Shown here: positions 1 through 8,574 of the stretch, one piece after another
Position numbering within the stretch: position 1 is the stretch's first letter
How the letters are laid out: the number at the start of each line of letters is the position of its first letter
Translations under genes and position numbers: made by a program
Assembly: GCA_038528385.1 (NCBI GenBank)
Contig: JBCBET010000002.1
Span: forward strand, 186,001-250,000
Reading direction: 5' to 3'
From: Shimia_B sp038528385
Lineage (GTDB): Bacteria > Pseudomonadota > Alphaproteobacteria > Rhodobacterales > Rhodobacteraceae
DNA: 64,000 nt
The notes under the pieces: generated by a model
Told to the model about the DNA's origin: nothing
The model's database searches: none
The model's input: the letters and a program-made list of their open reading frames with translations, nothing else

Positions 1-452
1 AGGATCTCGTTCGTGTTGAAGCGCGTCTTGAGGAGCGCAGGGATCATCGCCCAGAGAAAGCCCCCCAACGCCCCGAAAAGCACCATGAGCGGGAAGATCA
101 GCCAGCGCGCCTCCAGCGGGTAGAAGGCGAGGCCCACGGCGGCGCCGAAGATCGCGCCAATGATGTATTGCCCCTCGGCCCCGATGTTCCAGATGCCGGC
201 GCGGAAGCCGAGCGAGAGCCCGATGGCGATGAGGATCAGCGGGCCTGCCTTGATGAGGAGCTGCTGGCGGTAATAGAACGCGAAATCGCCGAAGAGCGGG
301 TCCCAGAAGATCAGCTTGAGCGACTGGAACGGGTCCTTGCCCAGCGCGGCGAACATGAGCCCGCCCGCGACCATGGTGGCCAGCACGGCGATCACGGGCG
401 TGAGGTAGGCCCAGGCCGCCGAGGGTGTGGGACGTTTTTCGATTGCAATCAT
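1..452 (-). CDS. ABC transporter permease, simple sugar/nucleoside type (partial)
   Basis: Inner-membrane permease of a BmpA-dependent ABC importer (BPD_transp_2 family). The gene runs off the left edge, so only about the first 150 residues are visible. They begin MIAIEKRP and show hydrophobic segments around residues 15-35, 70-90 and 110-135, with the family-typical stretch GFRAGIWNIGAEGQYIIGA. The start is the ATG at 450-452, which overlaps the ATPase stop by 4 bp (ATGA), so the two are translationally coupled. Because it follows xdhABC and the ATPase, the likely cargo is a purine base or nucleoside. That substrate is inferred from context only. A second permease and a BmpA binding protein are expected outside the window. 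Confidence 0.85.
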   Translation of the reverse strand, partial: MIAIEKRPTPSAAWAYLTPVIAVLATMVAGGLMFAALGKDPFQSLKLIFWDPLFGDFAFYYRQQLLIKAGPLILIAIGLSLGFRAGIWNIGAEGQYIIGAIFGAAVGLAFYPLEARWLIFPLMVLFGALGGFLWAMIPALLKTRFNTNEI

Positions 453-1972
453 GCGGCCGCGCCTGCCTGCGAGCCGCCGTGGACCCCGCCCAGCATGAGG
501 CCGATTTCCTCCATCGTGAGCTCGCCCATGGGGCGCGCCTCCGACAGACGGCCCTCGTTGAGCGCGGCGAAGCGGTCGGCGATCTCGAAGAGCTCGTCGA
601 GGTCCTGGCTGATGACGAGGAGGCCCACCCCCTCCTCGGCGAGCTCTATGAGCTTTTGCCGGATGGACGCGGCAGCGGCGGCGTCGACGCCCCAGGTGGG
701 CTGATTGATGACGAGGGCCGCGGGACGCTGGAGCATCTCGCGACCCATGACGAATTTCTGAAGGTTTCCGCCGGATAATGCCTGCGCCGCCACGTCCGGC
801 CCCGGCGTGCGGACATCGAAGCCCTCGATCACCCGCTCGGCATAGGCGCGCACGCGCCCCCAATCGATGAAGCCGCGGCTGCTCAGCTCTTCGCGCGTGT
901 CCGCCGTCAGGAGCGCGTTCTCGGTGAGCGAGAGCGTGGGCGCCGCCGCGTGGCCCAGCCGCTCCTCCGGCCCCACGCAAAGCCCGGCGGCCCGGCGCGC
1001 GCGGGGCCCCAGATTGCCGATGGCCGCGTTGCCCAGCGTCACCGTGCCCGGCGCGCTCCGCGCCTCGCCGGAAAGCGCGGCCAGAAGTTCGTCCTGCCCG
1101 TTGCCCGCCACGCCGCCGATGCCGAGAATCTCGCCGGCCGCCACGGAGAGCGAGACATCCTTGAGCGCGGTGCCGAAGGGCGAGGTCGCCGCGAGCGAGA
1201 GCCCGGAGACCGTGAGCACCGGCGCGCCCGCCGCGCGCACGGAGCGGGTGGCCGAGGCAAAGCTCTTGCCCACCATCAACTCCGCCAGCGCGCGCGCAGT
1301 CTCCTCCCGGGGATCGCAGGTCGCCACGACGCGCCCGCCCCGCAGGATCGTCGCGCGTTCGCAGAGCGCGCGGATTTCTTCCAGCTTATGCGAGATGTAG
1401 AGGATCGCCGTCCCCTCGGCCGCGAGCTTGCGCAGCGTACGAAAGAGAATGTCCACCTCCTGCGGCGTAAGCACGCTCGTGGGCTCGTCCATCACGAGGA
1501 GCCGCGGGTTCTGCAGGAGGCAGCGGATGATCTCCACCCGTTGCCGTTCACCGGCGCTGAGCGTGCCCACGGTGCGGTCAGGATTGAGCGGCAGGCCGTA
1601 GGTCTCCGACACCTCCCTGATCTGGCGCGAAAGCACGCGCGGCTTCGGCGGGGCCTCCATGCCGAGCGCGATGTTCTCGGCCACGGTGAGTGCCTCGAAG
1701 AGCGAGAAATGCTGGAAGACCATCCCGATCCCTGCGGCCCGCGCCGCGCGGGGATCGGCGGGCTCGAAGGGCACCCCGAGGAGCGACATCGTGCCCGCAT
1801 CGGGCTTCACGAGGCCGTAGATCATCTTCACCAGCGTGGATTTGCCCGCGCCGTTCTCTCCGAGGAGCGCGTGCACCTCGCCCGCGCGGATCGTCAGCGA
1901 CACGTCGTCATTGGCGATGACGCCCGGATAGGCCTTCGTCAGCCCCTCAAGCGCGAGCAGGTCTTGCGTCAC
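449..1972 (-). CDS. ABC transporter ATP-binding protein with two ABC domains
   Basis: Energising subunit (507 aa) of a simple-sugar/nucleoside ABC importer. The first ABC domain has a full Walker A (GENGAGKS, about residue 38), the signature LSAGERQR and Walker B LLVMDEPTS. The second domain has a degenerate Walker A (GGVAGNGQDEL) but keeps LSGGNLQKF and the ATP-site region VINQPTWGVDA. This asymmetry is normal for the YufO/RbsA/MglA class. The start overlaps the end of xdhC by 26 bp and the stop overlaps the permease by 4 bp, so it sits in one minus-strand operon with xdhABC. Purine uptake is the natural inference. The motifs alone do not give the substrate. Confidence 0.92.
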   Translation of the reverse strand: MTQDLLALEGLTKAYPGVIANDDVSLTIRAGEVHALLGENGAGKSTLVKMIYGLVKPDAGTMSLLGVPFEPADPRAARAAGIGMVFQHFSLFEALTVAENIALGMEAPPKPRVLSRQIREVSETYGLPLNPDRTVGTLSAGERQRVEIIRCLLQNPRLLVMDEPTSVLTPQEVDILFRTLRKLAAEGTAILYISHKLEEIRALCERATILRGGRVVATCDPREETARALAELMVGKSFASATRSVRAAGAPVLTVSGLSLAATSPFGTALKDVSLSVAAGEILGIGGVAGNGQDELLAALSGEARSAPGTVTLGNAAIGNLGPRARRAAGLCVGPEERLGHAAAPTLSLTENALLTADTREELSSRGFIDWGRVRAYAERVIEGFDVRTPGPDVAAQALSGGNLQKFVMGREMLQRPAALVINQPTWGVDAAAAASIRQKLIELAEEGVGLLVISQDLDELFEIADRFAALNEGRLSEARPMGELTMEEIGLMLGGVHGGSQAGAAA

Positions 1973-2888
1973 CGATGGTCCCCCGTTCCCCCGAACCAGA
2001 GACTAGGGCATGGGCCACGCCGACCGCAATGGCCTGCGGGTGTTTGCCGAGCGCGGGGTCCCCGATTGGGCAGGCGATGCGCGCGATTTCAGCATCGCCG
2101 TGGGCCAGGGCGGCGAGGCGCTTTCTGAAACGTGCCCATTTGGTGGCCGAGCCGATGAGCCCGCAGCTGCGGAAGCCGCGGCGCAGCGCCGCGTCGCACA
2201 GCGCGAGGTCGAGCGCGTGGGAATAGGTCACGATGAGGTGTTCGGCGGTCTCGGGCGCGTGGGCCATGAGGCGCTCGGGCTGTGCCGCGCTGACCTGCGT
2301 GACGCCGTCCGGGACGACGGGGAAGCGGTCGGGCGCCGTGTCGACCCAGGTGAGTGCGAGGTCGGGCAGGGGCGCGAGCACCTGCACGAGGGCGCGGCCC
2401 ACATGGCCCGCGCCCCAGATCCAGACGTCCCGCGTGGGCTCCAAGGGCCGCTCGAGGAACCAGCCGTCGACGAGGCGCACCCGGGTCCCGCCGCTGCCGT
2501 TGCGCAGCGCCTGCTTGGCGCGTTCCACGGCGAGCGTGGCGGGCTTGTCGCCCAGCGGGAGGGCCCGGAGGCCCGTCTCCGGCGCGGCAGCGAGGATCTC
2601 TGTGACGAGCGTCACGGCCCCGCCGCAGCACTGGCCGAGATCGGGCCCGAGCGCATGGGTCGTGGCAAAGGCGCGCGGGCTTGCATCCCGGCCGAGCGCC
2701 TCCCGTGCGGCCTCGCTCGCCTCGTATTCGAGCGTCCCGCCGCCGATGGTCCCGTGCTGGCCGCCGCCGCGCGCGCGGTCCGCCCAGACCCACATCTCCG
2801 CCCCTACCTCGCGGGGGGCCGAGCCGCGCACCTCCGCCACGATCACGCGGGCGAGGGGCCCATGGGCAAGGGCGTCCGCGAGCCTCAT
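1947..2888 (-). CDS. xdhC: Xanthine dehydrogenase accessory protein XdhC
   Basis: XdhC (313 aa) binds molybdenum cofactor, promotes its sulfuration and delivers it to XdhB in the cytoplasm. The N-terminal half shows TIGGGTLEYEA and DLGQCCGGAVTLVTE, a Cys-containing motif typical of the family. The C-terminal half has a Rossmann-like segment (VWIWGAGHVGRAL). An upstream in-frame extension exists, but the ATG at 2888 is chosen because it overlaps the xdhB stop as ATGA and gives the normal family N-terminus. The 3' end overlaps the ABC ATPase start by 26 bp. Confidence 0.92.
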   Translation of the reverse strand: MRLADALAHGPLARVIVAEVRGSAPREVGAEMWVWADRARGGGQHGTIGGGTLEYEASEAAREALGRDASPRAFATTHALGPDLGQCCGGAVTLVTEILAAAPETGLRALPLGDKPATLAVERAKQALRNGSGGTRVRLVDGWFLERPLEPTRDVWIWGAGHVGRALVQVLAPLPDLALTWVDTAPDRFPVVPDGVTQVSAAQPERLMAHAPETAEHLIVTYSHALDLALCDAALRRGFRSCGLIGSATKWARFRKRLAALAHGDAEIARIACPIGDPALGKHPQAIAVGVAHALVSGSGERGTIGDARPARA

Positions 2889-5221
2889 GGCCGGTCCAGC
2901 GTCATGAGCAGCCGCTCCGGCGTGGCGGGCGCATCGAGCGCCGGGTAGTCCCCGCGGCACTGCGCCAGCGCGTCCGAGAGCGCCAGGAAGACGCTGATCC
3001 CGTGCATGAAGGGCGGCTCGCCCACGGCCTTCGAGCGATAGATCGTGTCGGAGGCATTCTCACCGTCCCAGAGATCTACGTTGAAGATCTCCGGCCGGTC
3101 GGACATGGCGGGGATCTTGTAGGTGGCGGGGGCATGGGTTTTGAGCGCGCCCCGGTCGTCCCAGACGAGCTCCTCCATGGTCAGCCAGCCCGCGCCCTGC
3201 ACGTAGCCGCCCTCTATCTGGCCCCGGTCGAGCGCGGGGTTCAGCGAGCGCCCGCAATCGTGGAGGATATCGGTCCTGAGGATGCGGTTCTCGCCGGTGA
3301 GCGTGTCCACCACCACCTCGGAGACCGACGCGCCATAGGCGAAGTAGAAAAACGGCCGCCCCTGGCCCTTGATGCGGTCCCACTCGATCTCGGGCGTCTT
3401 GTAGAACCCCGTGGAGGAAAGCGAGACCCGCCCCTGGTAGCAGAGCGCCGCCGCCTCGCCGAAGCTCATGTCGCCCGCGCCGGCGCGCACGCGGCCCCCG
3501 TCGAACGTCACGTCCGCGGGCTTCACCTGGTGGAGCTGGGCCAGGTGCTCGACCATGCGGTCCCGGATCGTGTCGCAGGCGGCCTTCACGGCCATGCCGT
3601 TGAGGTCGGAGCCCGAGGAGGCGGCGGTGGCCGACGTGTTCGGCACCTTGCCGGTATCCGTCGCCGTGATCTTCACCGCCGCCACCGCGACGCCGAAGCG
3701 GTCCGCGGCCACCTGCGCCACCTTCTGGAAAAGCCCCTGGCCCATCTCCGTGCCGCCGTGATTGAGATGGATCGAGCCATCGGCATAGACATGGACGAGC
3801 GCGCCCGCCTGGTTGAGATGGGTGAGCGTGAAGGAGATCCCGAATTTCACCGGCGTGAGCGCGATCCCCTTCTTGAGCACCGCATTCCGGGCATTCCAGT
3901 CGCGCACCGCCTCCCGCCGCGCCGTGTAATCGGACCGCGCGGCGAGATCGGCCACGAGCTCCGCGATGACGCTATCGGTGACGGCCATGCCGTAGGGCGT
4001 GGTGCCCGTTTTCTTTGTGCCCCGTACTTCCCCCGGAGGGCCGCCCGCTGCCCCATGAGCTGTCCCCTGATTGAGGGAGGAGGAGGAATAGAAATTCACC
4101 TGCCGCACGCGCAGCGGATCGACGGAGAGGTGATGGGCGATGTGATCCATCACCCGCTCGATCCCCACCATCCCCTGCGGCCCGCCGAACCCGCGAAAGG
4201 CGGTGGCGCTCTGCGTGTTCGTCTTGAGCCGGTGAGAGGTGATGCGCGCGGCGGGGAGGTCATAGGCGTTGTCGGCGTGGAGCATCGCGCGGTCGGCCAC
4301 GGGCAGCGAGAGGTCCTGCGCCCAGCCGCAGCGGATGTAATGCGTGAAATCCACCCCCGCGAGGCGCCCCTCATCGTCGAAGCCCGCCACGTACTCGATC
4401 CGCGCATCGTGGCGCTTGCCGGTGATGACCATGTCGTCGTCGCGGTCATAGCGCATCTTGCAGGGCCGGCCCGTGCGCGTGGCGGCGACGGCGCAGGCCA
4501 CGGCGAGCGCGTTGCCCTGGCTTTCCTTGCCGCCGAAGCCGCCGCCCATGCGGCGCACCTCGGTGCGCACGGCGTGGAAGGGGACGCCCAGCGCCTCGGC
4601 CACCTTATGCTGGATCTCCGTCGGGTGCTGGGTGGAGCAATGCACGGTCACGTCGCCCGCCTCGCCCGGCACGACGAGGGAGGATTGCCCCTCGAGGTAG
4701 AAGTGCTCCTGCCCGCCCAGCTCGAGCGTGCCCCGCACCTGATGCGAGGCCTCTGCCAGCGCGCGGCTGACGTCGCCTTTCGCGTAGATGCGCGGGCCGT
4801 CTTCGAATCGACTGTCTGCCGCGAGGGCCTCGTCGATCGTCAGGAGCGGGGTCTCCTCCGCGTAGGTGATCTCGCCCAGCCGGGCCGCGCCGCGGGCCGC
4901 GAGATGCGTCTGGGCCACGACGCAGAAGATCGGCTGGCCGAGATAGTGGACCGTCCCGTCGCTCAGGAGCGGTTCGTCATGGGCCGAAGGGCTCACATCG
5001 TTGGCGAAGGGCAGGTCATCGGCCGTCAGCACATCCACGACCCCCGGCGCCGCGCGCACGGCGGCGAGGTCGAGCCCCGTGATCCGTCCCTTCGCAATCT
5101 CCGAAAGCCCGAAGGCGAGGTGGAGCGTGTTCGCGGGCGCGGGGATATCGTCGGTGTAGCGCGCGCTGCCCGCCACATGGAGGAGCGCCGCATCGTGGGG
5201 CAGGGGCTTTGCGACGGTCAT
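2885..5221 (-). CDS. xdhB: Xanthine dehydrogenase molybdopterin-binding subunit XdhB
   Basis: Catalytic Moco subunit (778 aa) oxidising hypoxanthine and xanthine to uric acid as part of an (AB)2 enzyme. Recognisable motifs are GGGFGGKES, whose Glu is the substrate-binding residue of bacterial XDH, AFRGFGGPQG with the paired Arg, GTEMGQGLF, and KAVGEPPFMHG containing the catalytic Glu. These fit xanthine dehydrogenase better than other molybdenum hydroxylases. Start and stop overlap xdhA and xdhC by 4 bp each. Residues about 379-407, rich in Ser, Gly, Thr and Pro, look like an extra segment relative to the Rhodobacter capsulatus protein as I remember it. Confidence 0.95.
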   Translation of the reverse strand: MTVAKPLPHDAALLHVAGSARYTDDIPAPANTLHLAFGLSEIAKGRITGLDLAAVRAAPGVVDVLTADDLPFANDVSPSAHDEPLLSDGTVHYLGQPIFCVVAQTHLAARGAARLGEITYAEETPLLTIDEALAADSRFEDGPRIYAKGDVSRALAEASHQVRGTLELGGQEHFYLEGQSSLVVPGEAGDVTVHCSTQHPTEIQHKVAEALGVPFHAVRTEVRRMGGGFGGKESQGNALAVACAVAATRTGRPCKMRYDRDDDMVITGKRHDARIEYVAGFDDEGRLAGVDFTHYIRCGWAQDLSLPVADRAMLHADNAYDLPAARITSHRLKTNTQSATAFRGFGGPQGMVGIERVMDHIAHHLSVDPLRVRQVNFYSSSSLNQGTAHGAAGGPPGEVRGTKKTGTTPYGMAVTDSVIAELVADLAARSDYTARREAVRDWNARNAVLKKGIALTPVKFGISFTLTHLNQAGALVHVYADGSIHLNHGGTEMGQGLFQKVAQVAADRFGVAVAAVKITATDTGKVPNTSATAASSGSDLNGMAVKAACDTIRDRMVEHLAQLHQVKPADVTFDGGRVRAGAGDMSFGEAAALCYQGRVSLSSTGFYKTPEIEWDRIKGQGRPFFYFAYGASVSEVVVDTLTGENRILRTDILHDCGRSLNPALDRGQIEGGYVQGAGWLTMEELVWDDRGALKTHAPATYKIPAMSDRPEIFNVDLWDGENASDTIYRSKAVGEPPFMHGISVFLALSDALAQCRGDYPALDAPATPERLLMTLDRP

Positions 5222-6642
5222 GCCCGCACCTGCCGGATATCGAGGAGCGCGCCCTCATCTGCCATCGCCGCGCGCAGCGCCATGTTCTGCGCGGTCTTCA
5301 GGCGGTAGGCCGCCGAAGCGCGCATGTCCGAGAGCGGCTGGTAATCCTCGGCCAGGGTATGCAGCGCGGCCTCCACCGTAGCGCGGGTCCAGGGCTTGCC
5401 GTCGATGGCGGCCTCGAACCGGGCCGCGCGTTTGGGCGTGCCGGCCATGCCGCCGAAGGCCACGCGCGGGGCACGGGCGATGCCATCCTCGTCCACCGGC
5501 ACGTAGAAGGCACCGCACACGGCGGAGATATCCTGGTCGACGCGCTTCGAGAGCTTGTAGACCCGCAGCCTGTCGGGGCGCTTGGGCACGCTCACGGCCT
5601 CCACGAACTCGCCCTCGGCGCGGTCCTGCTTGCCATAGTCCAGGAAGAAATCCTCCAGCGGCATCTCGCGGCGGGCCTCACCGCGCCGCAAGTGCAGCGT
5701 CGCCCCGAGCGCGATGAGCGCGGGCGGGCTGTCCCCGATGGGGGAGCCGTTGGCGATGTTGCCCCCGATGGTGGCGGCGTTCCGCACCTGGGTGGAGCCG
5801 TAGCGGCGGAACATCTCGTGGAGCTCGGCGTAAGGCAGCGCCTCCATGGCGCGGCTGATGGTGACGGCGGCGCCGAGGCGGATGTGGCTCTCGGTCTCCT
5901 CGATCTCCTTGAGGTCCGCGCAGGCATGGAGAAAGGCCATGGGGCCAAGCTCCGCGAAGTGCTTCGTGACCCAAAGGCCCACATCGGTGGCGCCCGCGAC
6001 AATGGTGCCCTCCGGGTGTTCCAGTGCCCAAGCGGCGAGGTCATCGCTGCTTGTGGGTATGGCGTGGGAGTCAGTCCCATCGCCAGTGGACGCTCGGACC
6101 CGTGGCGCATCCGAAGGCGACCCCCCGGAGTTTTCGAGGAAAGATGAGGGAGGGGTGTCGCGCATGTGGTCGGGAACGGGGGCGGCCTCGGCATCGCGGG
6201 CGGCGCGGTGGATGGGCGCGTAGCCCGTGCAGCGGCAGAGGTTGCCCGCGAGCGTCGTGTCGTGATCGGTCGAGCCCGTCAGGTGATCGCAAGCCATGGA
6301 GACGATGAAGCCCGGCGTGCAGAACCCGCATTGCGAGCCGTGGCAGGCCACCATGGCCTCCTGCACCGGGTGGGGCGTGCCGTCCGGCCCGGCGATGCCC
6401 TCCACGGTGCGCACGGCCTTGCCGTTGAGCTGCGGCAGAAAGAGGATGCAGGCATTGAGGGTCTGCGCTCCCTCCTCCGCGTCAGTGACCATGACGGTGC
6501 AGGCGCCGCAATCGCCCTCGTTGCAGCCTTCCTTCGTGCCGGTGAGCCCGCGCGTGTCGCGCAGCCAGTCGAGGAGCGTGCGCGTCGGCGCTTCGTCCCG
6601 GACCGTAACGTCCTCGCCGTTAAGGCGGAAAGTGATTTCCAT
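5218..6642 (-). CDS. xdhA: Xanthine dehydrogenase FeS/FAD subunit XdhA
   Basis: Small subunit (474 aa) passing electrons from the Moco site through two [2Fe-2S] clusters to FAD and NAD+. The plant-type ferredoxin motif CNEGDCGACTVMV lies near residue 40. The second cluster motif is CGFC followed by CRCTGYAPIHRAA near residue 140. The FAD domain follows with IVAGATDVGLWVTK and ATIGGNIANGSPIGD. The frame is open far upstream, but the ATG at 6642 gives the family N-terminus MEITFRLNG. The linker between the FeS and FAD domains (about residues 160-187) is low-complexity and unlike the rest. First gene of the xdhABC-ABC transporter operon. Confidence 0.94.
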   Translation of the reverse strand: MEITFRLNGEDVTVRDEAPTRTLLDWLRDTRGLTGTKEGCNEGDCGACTVMVTDAEEGAQTLNACILFLPQLNGKAVRTVEGIAGPDGTPHPVQEAMVACHGSQCGFCTPGFIVSMACDHLTGSTDHDTTLAGNLCRCTGYAPIHRAARDAEAAPVPDHMRDTPPSSFLENSGGSPSDAPRVRASTGDGTDSHAIPTSSDDLAAWALEHPEGTIVAGATDVGLWVTKHFAELGPMAFLHACADLKEIEETESHIRLGAAVTISRAMEALPYAELHEMFRRYGSTQVRNAATIGGNIANGSPIGDSPPALIALGATLHLRRGEARREMPLEDFFLDYGKQDRAEGEFVEAVSVPKRPDRLRVYKLSKRVDQDISAVCGAFYVPVDEDGIARAPRVAFGGMAGTPKRAARFEAAIDGKPWTRATVEAALHTLAEDYQPLSDMRASAAYRLKTAQNMALRAAMADEGALLDIRQVRA

Positions 6643-6702
6643 GGGTATCAAAAGACCGCGGTACCGGATGGCGGGGCCCGCGCCTTCGATGCGGTGTAGA
6701 AG

Positions 6703-6737
6703 GCGCGCCCGTTTCCCATAAAGTTTAACGGGCGCGC
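6703..6737. repeat. Perfect 11-bp inverted repeat between the SRPBCC operon and xdhA
   Basis: Arms GCGCGCCCGTT (6703-6713) and AACGGGCGCGC (6727-6737) surround a 13-nt AT-rich loop. It lies 30-64 bp past the stop of the last SRPBCC gene and 61-95 bp upstream of the xdhA start. No T-run follows on the minus strand. It could be a Rho-type or roadblock terminator, or an operator for xdhA. The sequence does not decide between them. Confidence 0.55.
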
Positions 6738-6767
6738 AGGGATTGCAAGGGGCCGGGGAGCCGCAGG

Positions 6768-7238
6768 TCAGAGCGCGGCGGCGCGTTTGCCCAATTGATC
6801 GGCAACCTGGCCCCAGCCGTCGTGGAAGCCCATGGCCTCGTGGGCGGCGCGGGCGGCCGCGTCGGTGTGAAGCGCCGTGGCGGTGTAGCGCGTGCCATCC
6901 TTCGTGGGTGCGAGCATCGTGAAGGCGGTGAAGTGGAACCCTCCCTCCGCCGGGGCCGCGTTCGGGGCAAAGCCCGGGGCGAGGGCGGAGGTCCAGACCA
7001 GCCGCTCGTCCGCGCGCGCCTCCAGAACGCAGCCCGCGCCGCCGTCCATTTCGCCCATCTCCGGCACGTCCACGACGACGTGGAAGATGCCGCCCGGTGT
7101 CGCCTCGATCTCCACCCGCGTGACGGTGACGGGGGCGGGCGCGAACCATTCCTTGAGCAGCTCCGGTTCGGTCAGGCAGCGCCAGACCTTCGAGGGCGGG
7201 GCCGCGAATTCGCGCGAGAGCGAGAGCGTGCAGGTCAT
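6768..7238 (-). CDS. SRPBCC/AHSA1-family protein, copy 3
   Basis: Cytoplasmic START/Bet v1-like ligand-binding fold of the AHSA1 (activator of Hsp90 ATPase homologue 1) type, 156 aa. Family signs are the N-terminal FAAPPSKVWRCLTEPELLKEWFAP and a C-terminal FHDGWGQVADQL helix. The ATG at 7238 overlaps the previous gene's stop by 4 bp. It is the last of three adjacent SRPBCC genes behind an ArsR regulator. This arrangement is common for AHSA1 proteins, but their ligand is generally unknown. The central region includes VEIEATPGGIFHV. Confidence 0.85.
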   Translation of the reverse strand: MTCTLSLSREFAAPPSKVWRCLTEPELLKEWFAPAPVTVTRVEIEATPGGIFHVVVDVPEMGEMDGGAGCVLEARADERLVWTSALAPGFAPNAAPAEGGFHFTAFTMLAPTKDGTRYTATALHTDAAARAAHEAMGFHDGWGQVADQLGKRAAAL

Positions 7239-7702
7239 GCGTTGGCGTCTTCCCGCGCGGCGAGCTTGTCGAGGGTGGCGAGGCCCGCCGTCCAGCCCTC
7301 CTCGATATCGGCGCGCATGTCCTCGTCGGAGAAGCCGGAGATCGCGATCTCGATGTCGAGACGGGTGCCGGTTTTCACGGGCGTGAGGCCGTAGGTGACG
7401 AGCGTCGTGAAGATGCGGTGCCCGCCGGTGAGGAGCGTCTCCGTGAAGGTGGCGAGCTCGCTGTCCTGAAGGCTGTACCAGCGGGTCTCGACCACGAATT
7501 CCGGGTTGTCCTTGGGCCCGCAGCGATGCCGCTCGTAGCCGCCTTCGGAGAGCTCGGACGCCTCCTCCACCACCAGCGTGGCGTCCTCGCTCGGCGCGCC
7601 CCAGATCTCGCGCATCTTGGGGTCGGTGAGCAGGTACCAGAGCTTCGCGGGGGGAAGCGTGAACTGGCGAGTGAAGCTGAGCTCGGAGGTGTTGGGTTTC
7701 AT
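7235..7702 (-). CDS. SRPBCC/AHSA1-family protein, copy 2
   Basis: A 155-aa SRPBCC protein with the N-terminal signature FTLPPAKLWYLLTDPKMREIWG and a C-terminal DIEEGWTAGLATLDKLA helix. It is clearly a paralogue-type neighbour of the flanking genes but diverged in the middle (HRCGPKDNPEFVVETRWYSL). It is separated from copy 1 by 21 bp and overlaps copy 3 by 4 bp. Ligand and role are unknown. Co-transcription with arsR suggests a response to a small hydrophobic molecule or a stress signal, which is inference. Confidence 0.85.
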   Translation of the reverse strand: MKPNTSELSFTRQFTLPPAKLWYLLTDPKMREIWGAPSEDATLVVEEASELSEGGYERHRCGPKDNPEFVVETRWYSLQDSELATFTETLLTGGHRIFTTLVTYGLTPVKTGTRLDIEIAISGFSDEDMRADIEEGWTAGLATLDKLAAREDANA

Positions 7703-7723
7703 GGCGTGGGCCTTTCCGGGGGT

Positions 7724-8209
7724 TCAGGTGGGGACATGGATATGGCTTCTCTCGGCGGCCTCGGCGGCGCGGGCCATCTTGCCCACGACGTATTCCGTGC
7801 CGGGGAGGCGGGTCTCCAGGCTGCCGCCCCCGTCGAGGAAGGTGATCTGTTCGGTGAGGACGAGCGCTGTGCCGGTGCCGCGCGGCGTGAGCGCGATGGT
7901 GACAACGGAGGCCGTGATGGGCCGCGGGCCGTGGTCCATGCGGTAGACGTAGATGACGCGGCGCGGCGCCTCGGCGATGAGCATGTGAGGGGTGATCGTG
8001 AAGCTGCCCTTCTCGGCGTGGCGAAAAATGACGCGCTCGGTACCGCCCTCGGCGAGCGAGCCTTCGTAGGAGGAGGCCGACCATTCGGGGCCGTTGTCGG
8101 TGACGAACCAGGCCTCCTTCAGGGCCGGATCGGTCCAAAGGCGAAAGACGGTTTCGGGGCGCGCGGCGATCTCGCGGCGGACCTCCATGGTCTCGAAATC
8201 GTGGGTCAT
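7724..8209 (-). CDS. SRPBCC/AHSA1-family protein, copy 1
   Basis: A 161-aa AHSA1-type protein: IAARPETVFRLWTDPALKEAWF at the N-terminus, SYEGSLAEGGTERVIF in the middle and TEQITFLDGGGSLETR near the end. Its ATG overlaps the arsR stop by 4 bp (8206-8209), so regulator and first target gene are translationally coupled. ArsR-SRPBCC pairs are widespread. The three-fold repeat of the SRPBCC gene is the unusual part here. Function beyond ligand binding cannot be assigned. Confidence 0.86.
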   Translation of the reverse strand: MTHDFETMEVRREIAARPETVFRLWTDPALKEAWFVTDNGPEWSASSYEGSLAEGGTERVIFRHAEKGSFTITPHMLIAEAPRRVIYVYRMDHGPRPITASVVTIALTPRGTGTALVLTEQITFLDGGGSLETRLPGTEYVVGKMARAAEAAERSHIHVPT

Positions 8210-8535
8210 GGCGCGTTCCTTTCGATGCGCTCGGCGAGGGCCTCCAGCCGGTCGAGGCGGCCCTCCCAGATCCGGCGCTGCTGGGAGATCCAGCTTTCGG
8301 CGGCGGCGAGCGGCGCGGCCTCGATGTGGACGGTGCGCACGCGGCCCTTTTTCTCGGAGCGGACGAGGCCCGCGGCCTCGAGCTTGGCGAGGTGTTTCAT
8401 GAAGGACGGCAGCGCGATGTCATGGGGCGCGTGCAGCTCGCTCACCGGAGCGGGCCCCTCCGTGAGCCGCTCGATGACGGCGCGGCGGGTGGGGTCGGAG
8501 AGGGCGGAGAAGAACGTGTCTAGATTGTTAGCCAT
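8206..8535 (-). CDS. ArsR/SmtB-family winged-helix repressor
   Basis: A 109-aa helix-turn-helix regulator. It opens FFSALSDPTRRAVIERL and continues with the recognition region ALPSFMKHLAKLEAAGLVRSE and the wing RVRTVHIEA, all typical of ArsR. No metal-binding Cys pair (such as CVC) is visible, so it probably belongs to the non-metal group found next to SRPBCC genes. The C-terminal WISQQRRIWEGRLDRLEAL helix probably dimerises. First gene of its operon and presumably autoregulatory through the inverted repeat upstream. Confidence 0.92.
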   Translation of the reverse strand: MANNLDTFFSALSDPTRRAVIERLTEGPAPVSELHAPHDIALPSFMKHLAKLEAAGLVRSEKKGRVRTVHIEAAPLAAAESWISQQRRIWEGRLDRLEALAERIERNAP

Positions 8536-8574
8536 ACGACTTAGTAATACGGCGTCCCCGCCCCGTCAAGATAT

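Noticed and set aside
2681..5308. Long open frame on the plus strand opposite xdhB
   Set aside because: It mirrors xdhB codon for codon, is His/Arg/Gly-rich and has no motif. Long antisense frames are expected in GC-rich DNA.
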